Source of the DNA: Bradyrhizobium ottawaense
GTDB lineage: Bacteria > Pseudomonadota > Alphaproteobacteria > Rhizobiales > Xanthobacteraceae
Assembly (NCBI RefSeq): GCF_002278135.3
Contig: NZ_CP029425.2
Location: forward strand, 5,680,001 to 5,744,000
DNA length: 64,000 bases
Reading direction: 5' to 3'
Shown: one piece after another, positions 56,959 to 64,000 of the stretch
Layout of the letters: each line of letters starts with the position of its first letter
Numbering within the stretch: position 1 is the stretch's first letter
Made by a program: the position numbers and the translations under genes
Notes under the pieces: model-generated
Seen by the model: only the letters and a program-made list of their open reading frames with translations
Told to the model about the DNA's origin: nothing
The model's database searches: none

Positions 56959-58941
56959 TCACTCCGCCGGCTGGAGGCGCTGCTTGGCCCGCGCCGGCTT
57001 CGGCGCGCCGACCCGCAGCCGCCGGTCGGACAGCGACAGCACGCCGCCGAATGCCATCAGCACCGGCCCCCACCAGATCAGGAGCACCAGCGGCTTGTGA
57101 TAGATGCGCACGGCGATGGCGCCCTCGGCATTGGCCTCGCCGAGCGAAATGTAGAGCTGGCTCGCGCCGCGCGTCAGCAGTGCGGCCTCGGTGGTCGAGG
57201 AGCCGCGGGTGGTGAAGCTGCGCTTGGAGGGCGTCATGACGCTGAGTGGCTTGCCATCGAGGCTGACGTTGAACTCGGCGATCATCTCGCGGTAGTTCGG
57301 GCCCTGACGCTGCAGCACCCCGTCGAGCTTCACGTCGAAGCCGGCGATGTGGGCGACGTCGTTCTGCTTCATGGTCGCGATATATTCGCTGTTCCAGGTG
57401 GTCTCGCAGACGATCCCGATCAGCGCGACGCCGAGGCCGGCATGCGCGAACGTCGTGCCCCAGGCCGAGCGCGGCAGGCCGCGCGCCCGGTGCAGCACCG
57501 TTGCAAACGGCAGCCGGACGAGCCCGGTCCGCTCGACGATGTCGGTGGCGGCACCGCCGATGACGAAGATGCCGAGCCCGATCGCGAGCGGCGCCAACGT
57601 GCTGCCGCCGCTGGCCCAGCCCCAGGCGATGGCGACGGCGACGAGCCCGGCGACGCCCGCCGCGAGCAGGCGCTGCGTGACGCCGAGCAGATCGCCGCGC
57701 TTCCACGCCAGCATCGGCCCGAACGGCACGGCAAGCAGCAACAGCGTAAACAGCGGCGCGAAGGTGAGGTTGTAGAAGGGCGCGCCGACCGACATCTTGA
57801 AGTCGGCGAGCATTTCCATCGCGAGCGGATAGAGCGTGCCGAACAGCACGACCGCGCAGGCCACGGTGAGCAGCAGATTGTTCAGCACCAGCGCGCCCTC
57901 GCGCGAGATCGGCGCGAACAGGCCGCCCTGCTTCAACGACGTGGCGCGGCCCGCGAACAGGGACAGGCTGCCGCCGATGAACAGGCAGAGGATCAGCAGA
58001 ATGAACACGCCGCGGGTGGGATCGGTGGCGAAGGCGTGCACGGAGGTGATGACGCCCGAGCGCACCAGGAAGGTGCCGAGCAGCGACAGCGAGAAGGTCA
58101 GGATCGAGAGCAGGATGGTCCAGACCTTCAGCGCGTTGCGCTTCTCCATCACCAGGGCGGAATGGAGCAGCGCGGTGCCGGAGAGCCACGGCATCAGCGA
58201 GGCGTTCTCGACCGGATCCCAGAACCACCAGCCGCCCCAGCCGAGCTCGTAATAGGCCCAGTACGACCCCATGGCGATGCCGAGCGTGAGGAATATCCAG
58301 GCCACTAGCGTCCACGGCCGCACCCAGCGCGCCCAGGCTGCGTCGATCCGGCCCTCCATCAGCGCCGCGATCGCGAAGGAGAACGAGATCGAAAAGCCGA
58401 CATAGCCGAGATAGAGCATCGGCGGATGCACGGCGAGGCCGATGTCCTGGAGCACCGGATTGAGATCGCGCCCCTCGATCGGCGGGGTGGCGATACGCAG
58501 GAACGGGTTCGACGTCACGAGGATGAACAGATAGAAGGCGCTGGCGACCCATGCCTGCACGGCAAGCACGTGCGCGCGCAGCGACAGCGGCAGATTATTG
58601 CCGAACGCCGCAACGAGCCCGCCGAACAACGCGAGGATCGACACCCACAACAGCATCGAGCCTTCATGGTTTCCCCACACGCCGGTGATCTTGTAGAGCA
58701 GCGGCTTCATCGAGTGGGAGTTCTCGTAGACGTTGGCGACGGAAAAGTCCGAGTTCACGTGCAGCATCACGAGAGCTACGAACGAGGCACCGACGAACAG
58801 GAGCTGCGCTAGCGCCGTGGATCGCGCCACATTCATGAGCGCGACATCGTTCAGGCGCGCGCCAATCAGGGGCACGATTGACTGGATCAGTGCGAGCCCA
58901 AGCGCCAGCACCAACGCGTAATGTCCGGATTCTGCGATCAC
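56959..58941 (-). CDS. ccmF: cytochrome c haem lyase subunit CcmF (CycK)
   Basis: 660 residues, about fifteen membrane helices. The haem-handling WWD motif is [20 protein letters not shown]; conserved histidines are present in [20 protein letters not shown] and [15 protein letters not shown]. It joins haem from CcmE to apocytochrome c in the periplasm. The start overlaps the ccmE stop by 4 bp. Confidence 0.97.
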   Translation of the reverse strand: MIAESGHYALVLALGLALIQSIVPLIGARLNDVALMNVARSTALAQLLFVGASFVALVMLHVNSDFSVANVYENSHSMKPLLYKITGVWGNHEGSMLLWVSILALFGGLVAAFGNNLPLSLRAHVLAVQAWVASAFYLFILVTSNPFLRIATPPIEGRDLNPVLQDIGLAVHPPMLYLGYVGFSISFSFAIAALMEGRIDAAWARWVRPWTLVAWIFLTLGIAMGSYWAYYELGWGGWWFWDPVENASLMPWLSGTALLHSALVMEKRNALKVWTILLSILTFSLSLLGTFLVRSGVITSVHAFATDPTRGVFILLILCLFIGGSLSLFAGRATSLKQGGLFAPISREGALVLNNLLLTVACAVVLFGTLYPLAMEMLADFKMSVGAPFYNLTFAPLFTLLLLAVPFGPMLAWKRGDLLGVTQRLLAAGVAGLVAVAIAWGWASGGSTLAPLAIGLGIFVIGGAATDIVERTGLVRLPFATVLHRARGLPRSAWGTTFAHAGLGVALIGIVCETTWNSEYIATMKQNDVAHIAGFDVKLDGVLQRQGPNYREMIAEFNVSLDGKPLSVMTPSKRSFTTRGSSTTEAALLTRGASQLYISLGEANAEGAIAVRIYHKPLVLLIWWGPVLMAFGGVLSLSDRRLRVGAPKPARAKQRLQPAE

Positions 58942-59465
58942 CGCATTGCTCCCTGCGGATTGCCCTGTGCGGTCGTCGCCGCGGGCTTGCCCGCATCGGA
59001 CGTCTTGCCGCTATCAGAGGGCTTGCCGCCGTAATCGTCCTTCCAGTGCCCCTGCTTCTTCAGGGCATCGGCAACGTCCTTGGGCATGTAGGTCTCGTCG
59101 TGCTTGGCCAGCACGGTATCAGCCTTGAACACGCCATGGGCGTCAAGCGCGCCCTCGGCGACGACGCCCTGCCCTTCGCGGAACAGGTCGGGCAGGATGC
59201 CCTTGTAGGCCACCGGCAGCTTGGCGTTGCCATCGGCAACCTCAAAGGTCACCGCGAGATTGTCGCCGCGCTGGAGCGAGCCGGGCTGTACCAGCCCGCC
59301 GAGGCGAAACCGCTTGCCGGGCTCGACGTGCTTCTCGGCGACCATGGTCGGCGTCGAGAAGAACACGATGGAGTCGCGAAGTGCGTTGAGCACCAGCGCG
59401 GCCGCGAGCGCGAGCACGACGAGCGAGCCGCCGATGATGGTCATACGTCGCTGCTTGCGCGTCAT
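58938..59465 (-). CDS. ccmE: cytochrome c haem chaperone CcmE (CycJ)
   Basis: 175 residues: [20 protein letters not shown] anchor, periplasmic OB-fold and the haem-binding His122 with Tyr126 in [13 protein letters not shown]. The tail is Gly/Lys/Asp-rich. Start complement of 59463-59465; an open frame upstream crosses the ccmI gap. Confidence 0.96.
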   Translation of the reverse strand: MTRKQRRMTIIGGSLVVLALAAALVLNALRDSIVFFSTPTMVAEKHVEPGKRFRLGGLVQPGSLQRGDNLAVTFEVADGNAKLPVAYKGILPDLFREGQGVVAEGALDAHGVFKADTVLAKHDETYMPKDVADALKKQGHWKDDYGGKPSDSGKTSDAGKPAATTAQGNPQGAMR

Positions 59466-59502
59466 GGCGTATCCGTTCTCCGCGTCTCTTGTCCCGACAT
59501 CG

Positions 59503-60612
59503 TCATCCGCCGAGCCCGAGAGTCCTGAGGCCTTCATCAAGTTGGCGCAGCCGCTCGGCGTCGCTGGCAACCGCCTGCCGGGCATCGGCCGATGCCCCCA
59601 TGGCCTTGTCCCGCTCGCCCATCACGAGATAGGCGCGCACCAGCCGCAGCCATCCATCGACGTCGTCGCCGTTCTGCTTCAACCGGGTGGCCAGACGATC
59701 GACCATGCCGCGCACCATCGCGTTGCGATCGCCTTCGGCCATATCCTTGGACGCAGCAATCGTCTCGTCGGACAGCGCCGGCATCGTCCCGCCACCGACC
59801 CGCACCAGCGAGGACTGCACCAGGGCACGCCACGGCGCATCCGCGGGCGCTTTCGCAAGCAACGCGCGCCAGATCGTGGCTGCATCGTCCTTGCGGCCGT
59901 CCTGCTCGGCGGCAAGGCCGAGGAAGTAGTTCGCCTTGGGATCGTCCGCGTTCAGGGCGTGCGCACGCTCAAATTCCGCCTTGGCCTCGACGGTCACCAC
60001 ACCCCCGGCGGCAGCCGAGATCGCTTCGCCGAGATCGGACCGGCGTTCCGCGCTCTCGCCATTGTAGGTGAGCGAGTTGCGATAGGCGCGCACGGCATCG
60101 TCGAAACGGCCGAGCCGCTCCAACACCGGCGCAAGCACATTCCAGCCGCGCCCGTCGGTCGGATTCTTCTCCAGATGTTGCTGGACCTGCACGACGAGAT
60201 TCTCGAGCGACTGCGCCACGCCGGACCCGGATCCACGCTCGCGCTGCGCCAGGGGAAAGTCCTGAAGCCGGGGCGAGCCGAGTGGCATGTAGACGCCGAT
60301 CGCAACGAGCGGCAGGCCAGCGAGCGCCAGCACGGCCGCCGCGCGGCGCCATTTGAGATTCGATTTCGGCGCCACGACGGGCTCGCTGGCGGCCGCGGCG
60401 AGCAGCCTGCGGCTGATCTCGACGCGCGCAGCCTCGGCGTCCGGCGCAGGAATCAAGCCTGCGGCGAGATCACGCTCGATCTCGGCCAGCTGGTCCTTGT
60501 AAACCGCGACCTCGCTGCCCTGGTCTTGCGCGCGTCCATTGCGGCCAAGCGGCCAGAGCACGGCGAAAATCGCCGCGACCGTCATCAGCGCGAACACGAA
60601 CCATAGCGTCAT
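59503..60612 (-). CDS. ccmI: cytochrome c maturation protein CcmI (CycH)
   Basis: 369 residues. [20 protein letters not shown] is the first helix, followed by a cytoplasmic leucine-zipper-like loop ([20 protein letters not shown]), a second helix ([20 protein letters not shown]) and a periplasmic TPR domain ([36 protein letters not shown]). It holds apocytochrome c for the lyase. The start was set at the first membrane helix; longer frames are unsupported. Confidence 0.94.
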   Translation of the reverse strand: MTLWFVFALMTVAAIFAVLWPLGRNGRAQDQGSEVAVYKDQLAEIERDLAAGLIPAPDAEAARVEISRRLLAAAASEPVVAPKSNLKWRRAAAVLALAGLPLVAIGVYMPLGSPRLQDFPLAQRERGSGSGVAQSLENLVVQVQQHLEKNPTDGRGWNVLAPVLERLGRFDDAVRAYRNSLTYNGESAERRSDLGEAISAAAGGVVTVEAKAEFERAHALNADDPKANYFLGLAAEQDGRKDDAATIWRALLAKAPADAPWRALVQSSLVRVGGGTMPALSDETIAASKDMAEGDRNAMVRGMVDRLATRLKQNGDDVDGWLRLVRAYLVMGERDKAMGASADARQAVASDAERLRQLDEGLRTLGLGG

Positions 60613-60743
60613 CTGGCAAGCTTCCGGCAGCGCACGAACCGCGCCCATAGGTGGCTTTACACCACGGCCGGATGATGCGGCAATTGACAATTGTCAATTT
60701 GGCGCGACCGCGCACGGTCTCGAAACGGTGAAAATCCAACGGC

Positions 60744-61013
60744 TTAGCCGATCTCGAAGTCCGTACTTTGCGCGGCGTCCTCACCGTGGCCGTTGAAGGC
60801 CCTCAGGAAGTATGTTCCCGGCTTGACTGCGTCCGGCAATCTGATGCGCAGCGCTCCGACGGGAACCGGGGATGCAACCCTCGTGATTGTCTCGGAGAGT
60901 TGCCGACCGCTTGCCTTCTCGACCAGCACCACTTTGGCGCCGACCATCAGTCTTTGATACTTGGCAACAATGATGCGGTTCTCAATTTCGATGGAGCTGA
61001 TTACGGGTTTCAT
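60744..61013 (-). CDS. small beta-rich hypothetical protein (89 aa)
   Basis: 89 residues, MKPVISSIEIENRIIVAKYQ to GTYFLRAFNGHGEDAAQSTD: strand-rich with an Ig-like/IPT alternation (VGALRIRLPDAVKPGTYFLR). No signal peptide or cysteine. Shares no motif I can name. The ATG is the complement of 61011-61013. It lies between ccmI and the conserved hypothetical gene on the same strand. Confidence 0.72.
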   Translation of the reverse strand: MKPVISSIEIENRIIVAKYQRLMVGAKVVLVEKASGRQLSETITRVASPVPVGALRIRLPDAVKPGTYFLRAFNGHGEDAAQSTDFEIG

Positions 61014-61113
61014 GCGCCCACAAATAGAAGTTCCCCGGACTTGCACGGGGACCGTACGGCGCACCACCGGCACCGTCAACCACAAATTGTGATCACGAAA
61101 ATATGCGCTTAGG

Positions 61114-62514
61114 CTAGCTTGCGCGCGACGATTTACGCTCGCCGGTCGCTGCGTTCTCCGCGGCCCGGCTCATCAACGAGGCGTAATCATCGCCAAACAG
61201 CACCTGGCAGAAGCGAATCGCGGCCTGCACCTGCTGCTGCCGATAGGTGCGCACCTTGTGATCGGCGGCGCGCAGCGACTGCACCAATTGCTCGGTCGAG
61301 CGTTCGACATATTGCTGAAGGTCGGAATAGGTGCGCAGCGTCACCTCGTTGATCGCAAGCTCGCTCGCATAATTGCGGCAGGTCGCGACGAAATCGATCA
61401 GCGCCGCCGTTTCCTCCACCTCGGTGCTGTCGATCCGTGCGCCCGGCGGAATGTCTTTCTCGGGGCGCTGGCGCAGGATGCGGCGAACGCGGCCGGGAAC
61501 GCTGTCGATCTCGGATTGCAGCGCATTGGAGATGTCGGCCCGGATCGAGGTCAATTGCTTGCCCCAGGCGGAATCGTTGCGCAGGTCGAGCTCGGTGCGC
61601 AGGCCGCGCACGCCGTCGTGCAGCGCCTTGAGGTTGCCGGCAACGTTGTCGAAATGGCCGCGCTTGATGTCCATGCGCAGGGTAGCGGCAACACAGGACA
61701 GGTCGTGCAGCGCGATCGTGACGGCAACGCCGTAAGGCGTCGCCGCGACGCGGATCTCGTCGTCGGACGCGGCAATCTTGATGGCGAGGCGGATGATCTG
61801 CCACGGGGCAGTCATCCGCTGCACCACGATCGACAGCGCGAAGGGCAGCATTTGCGGCGTCTGCAGGACCGGAATGTTGAGCGCCGACGTCACCGAGGCG
61901 ATCTGCGGATCGCCGAAAGCGCGCAGAGTGCGCGGCAGCTTCTCGTTCAAGCCGGCGATGGCCTCCCGGACCTGAAGCACCGCTCCGATCGAATAGAGGT
62001 CCTCGATCACGTTGGGCGGGCCGACCCGGGCGAGCGCGCGCGACTTGTCGCCGCCGCCGGGACCGGTCAGCTCGAAAATGGCATCCGCAGCCACCCCCTG
62101 GAGCTTCTGCGCGAGGGCCTCGACCTGCCCCGCACTATCGGGGGGCATCCGCGCCAGCGCGGCCTCGAACTCGTTCACCTTGTCCGGTGCGCCGTCGCGG
62201 CCGAGCCATTGCCAGATCGGCTGCAGCGAAGTGCGGCGGATCTGGCCGACCCGCAGCGGGACGCCGGCCTCGATCAGGAACGGTTCCAGCGCCTGGAACA
62301 ACAGCCGCGACAGATCGTCCGTGCGCGGCGGCGGGGCTTCATCGGCTTCCGACTTGCGGACGATCTTGCGCAACTGCTCGAGCACGAGGGTCGCGACAGC
62401 CCTATCCTGGCCGCGCTCGAGCGCGCGCTCGAACTCCCGCATCAGCAGCGCCTGCGCCTGCGGCGGGAGCTGCGCGAGATATTCCCTCAGCCGCTCGATC
62501 GATGTCTGGCTCAT
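61114..62514 (-). CDS. conserved hypothetical protein (466 aa)
   Basis: 466 residues, mostly helical and soluble: QTSIERLREYLAQLPPQAQA, LMREFERALERGQDRAVATL, RTDDLSRLLFQALEPFLIEA, GQVEALAQKLQGVAADAIFE, then a central IPVLQTPQMLPFALSIVVQR and coiled-coil-rich C-terminus. The start MSQTSIERL is the complement of 62512-62514. Lies between feuQ and the ccm genes in the same direction. No domain is recognised; function unknown. Confidence 0.85.
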   Translation of the reverse strand: MSQTSIERLREYLAQLPPQAQALLMREFERALERGQDRAVATLVLEQLRKIVRKSEADEAPPPRTDDLSRLLFQALEPFLIEAGVPLRVGQIRRTSLQPIWQWLGRDGAPDKVNEFEAALARMPPDSAGQVEALAQKLQGVAADAIFELTGPGGGDKSRALARVGPPNVIEDLYSIGAVLQVREAIAGLNEKLPRTLRAFGDPQIASVTSALNIPVLQTPQMLPFALSIVVQRMTAPWQIIRLAIKIAASDDEIRVAATPYGVAVTIALHDLSCVAATLRMDIKRGHFDNVAGNLKALHDGVRGLRTELDLRNDSAWGKQLTSIRADISNALQSEIDSVPGRVRRILRQRPEKDIPPGARIDSTEVEETAALIDFVATCRNYASELAINEVTLRTYSDLQQYVERSTEQLVQSLRAADHKVRTYRQQQVQAAIRFCQVLFGDDYASLMSRAAENAATGERKSSRAS

Positions 62515-62674
62515 GCGCCCGGGTAATGCACGGTAAAATGGCGGACATGGGATGGGTCCGGCGCGATCATAGGAGGCCCCCACTTAAGAAGCCGTTTAGG
62601 ACGTCGGAGCGAATCCCACAGGTTTGCTGCGGCCGGGCGTCGGTGAGGACGAATATCCCTGTCGGAACAACGGA

Positions 62675-64000
62675 TTATACGCCCGGAAGGACCAGCTCGG
62701 CACGCAGGCCGCCGGTCGGCGCACCACCGAGCGAGAGGCTGCCGCCATAGAGCGCGGCGAGATCGACCACGATGGACAGGCCCAGCCCCGAGCCGGGCTT
62801 GGACTCGTCGAGCCGCTGGCCGCGCCGCGAGACCTGCGCCCGCTCGGCTTCCGACAGGCCGCGGCCGTCGTCATCGACGATGATCCGCAGCCGCGGACCC
62901 ACCCCGGCCTGGTGCGGCGCTTCCACGAGGACCTCGATGAAGACGCGCGAGGCCGCCCATTTGCAGGCATTGTCGACGAGATTGCCGACCATCTCCTCCA
63001 GATCCTGCCGCTCGCCGCGAAATTTTGCCGACGGATCGGCCTTGGCGTCGACCATGATGCCACGGTCGCGATGGATCTTCTCCATGGTCCGCCGCAGCGC
63101 CTCGATGGCAGGCGCCACCTCCGTCACCGTCCCAACCACCGAGACCCGCGCCGCGATGCGCGCACGCTCCAGATGATGGGCGACCTGGTCGCGCATCACA
63201 TCCGCCTGCTCCATCACCTTGGCCGCGAAGGGATCGGCGATGTGGGCGCCGGCCTCGTTGACGATGACCGAGAGCGGCGTCTTGATCGCATGGGCGAGAT
63301 TGCCGACATGGGTGCGTGCGCGCTCGACGATTTCGCGATTGGCATCGATCAGCGCGTTGGTCTCGCGCGCCAGTGGCGCGATCTCGACCGGGAATTCGCC
63401 CTCGAGCCGCTCAGCCCGCCCAGAGCGGATATCGGCGATCGATTCCGAGATGCGCTTGAGCGGTGCGAGGCCGAAGCGGACCTGGAACACGGTCGTCAGC
63501 AGCAGCACGATGCCGAGCGCGGTGAAGGTGCCGCCGAGATAGTAGTCGAAACTGCGCGTCTCGTCGAAAATCTCGGTATCGTCGCCGGCGACGCTGACCA
63601 GAAATTTGCCGTCGGCGCCGAGATCGACGGGACGCTCGACCATGCGCAGATTCTGCCCCTCGGGCCCGTCGACATAGGCCAGCCGGATTCCGGCGGCGGT
63701 GAGCTCGGTGCCCTGCTCTTCCAGCTTCGGCAGCTTCTTGTCCCAGAGCGAGCGCGAGGAGCGCACCTCCGGCTTTTCGGTGTCGGTCCGCGTGATCTGC
63801 CAGTACCAGCCGGACAACGGCAGCTCGAACAGCGGCTCGCCGAGCGACTGGAACTGGCGGTCCGGCGGCTCGTCGGGGGTCGCGACCTCGGCGATGAGGG
63901 TGCGGAGATAGAGATTGAGCCGGCGGTCGAAGGCGCGCTCGGTGGCGTTCTTGTAGACCGACGACAGCACCACGCCGGTGATGGCCAGAATCACCACGAG
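62675..64000 (-). CDS. feuQ: sensor histidine kinase FeuQ-like, 5' end beyond window
   Basis: The 3' 441 codons are present; the frame is open to the right edge and the N-terminal membrane segment starts outside. Visible: first helix end (VILAITGVVLSSVYKNATER), a periplasmic sensor, second helix (LGGTFTALGIVLLLTTVFQV), HAMP, H-box GNLAHAIKTPLSVIVNEAGA, N-box NLVDNACKWAASRV, DDDGRGLSEAER and GSGLGLSIVVDLAALYGG. It resembles PhoQ/FeuQ kinases. The name is based on rhizobial synteny feuP-feuQ-cycHJKL-degP. It would phosphorylate FeuP, outside the window. Confidence 0.87.
   Translation of the reverse strand, partial: LVVILAITGVVLSSVYKNATERAFDRRLNLYLRTLIAEVATPDEPPDRQFQSLGEPLFELPLSGWYWQITRTDTEKPEVRSSRSLWDKKLPKLEEQGTELTAAGIRLAYVDGPEGQNLRMVERPVDLGADGKFLVSVAGDDTEIFDETRSFDYYLGGTFTALGIVLLLTTVFQVRFGLAPLKRISESIADIRSGRAERLEGEFPVEIAPLARETNALIDANREIVERARTHVGNLAHAIKTPLSVIVNEAGAHIADPFAAKVMEQADVMRDQVAHHLERARIAARVSVVGTVTEVAPAIEALRRTMEKIHRDRGIMVDAKADPSAKFRGERQDLEEMVGNLVDNACKWAASRVFIEVLVEAPHQAGVGPRLRIIVDDDGRGLSEAERAQVSRRGQRLDESKPGSGLGLSIVVDLAALYGGSLSLGGAPTGGLRAELVLPGV

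Overview
The window is a high-GC alphaproteobacterial chromosome segment, most likely Bradyrhizobium or a close relative. The evidence is the codon bias, several dispersed intergenic repeats of a type I associate with Bradyrhizobium, a rhizobial-type cytochrome c maturation block (cycHJKL beside feuQ, degP, a two-component pair and glnE), and an NAD-linked Fds-type formate dehydrogenase. No rRNA, tRNA, CRISPR array or intact insertion sequence is visible.

Positions 1-9,700 (minus strand) carry glyoxylate and purine salvage genes (start of glxR, hyi, gcl, adenine deaminase), a NYN/LOTUS protein, a tripartite tricarboxylate-type transporter (tctCBA) and an IclR regulator. Positions 9,700-16,090 are the oxalate core: an ADP-forming acyl-CoA ligase divergent from a GntR/FCD regulator, followed by oxalyl-CoA decarboxylase (oxc) and formyl-CoA:oxalate CoA-transferase (frc). 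Positions 16,300-20,600 hold small hypothetical genes, a cold-shock protein, an AHSA1 protein and a YegD-like Hsp70. Positions 20,600-30,520 are a second oxalate block: a 45-residue protein, a second tctCBA operon, two OxlT-like MFS permeases, a CBS-domain protein, a PanE-family reductase (candidate oxalyl-CoA reductase) and a FAH-family enzyme.

Positions 30,520-41,700 are mixed accessory genes: small membrane or secreted proteins, a coiled-coil protein with an internal duplication, a repeat-rich non-coding kilobase, nitronate monooxygenase and quinone oxidoreductase family enzymes, a CDF metal exporter, a PAS histidine kinase and a LysR regulator. Positions 41,900-47,884 are the formate dehydrogenase operon fdsG-fdsB-fdsA-fdhD-fdsD. 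Positions 47,844-64,000 (minus strand) run, in transcription order, feuQ (cut by the window end), a conserved hypothetical, a small beta protein, ccmI-ccmE-ccmF-ccmH, an MCP, degP, a response regulator, a histidine kinase and glnE.

The parts form one pathway. Oxalate enters by OxlT-like and perhaps Tct transport, is activated to oxalyl-CoA by Frc and possibly by the ATP-grasp ligase, and is then either decarboxylated by Oxc to formyl-CoA and formate, which Fds oxidises to CO2 and NADH, or reduced by the PanE-like enzyme to glyoxylate, which Gcl, Hyi and GlxR turn into glycerate. The main discovery is a repeated 17-bp palindrome, TGG(C/A)AT-N5-AT(A/G/T)C(C/A)(A/T), at eight places. These lie in front of gntR and the acyl-CoA ligase, the 45-residue protein, the second tct operon, both MFS genes and the CBS gene, and one lies between tctA and the first MFS gene. 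They define a likely GntR-controlled oxalate regulon that includes genes not usually linked to oxalate.
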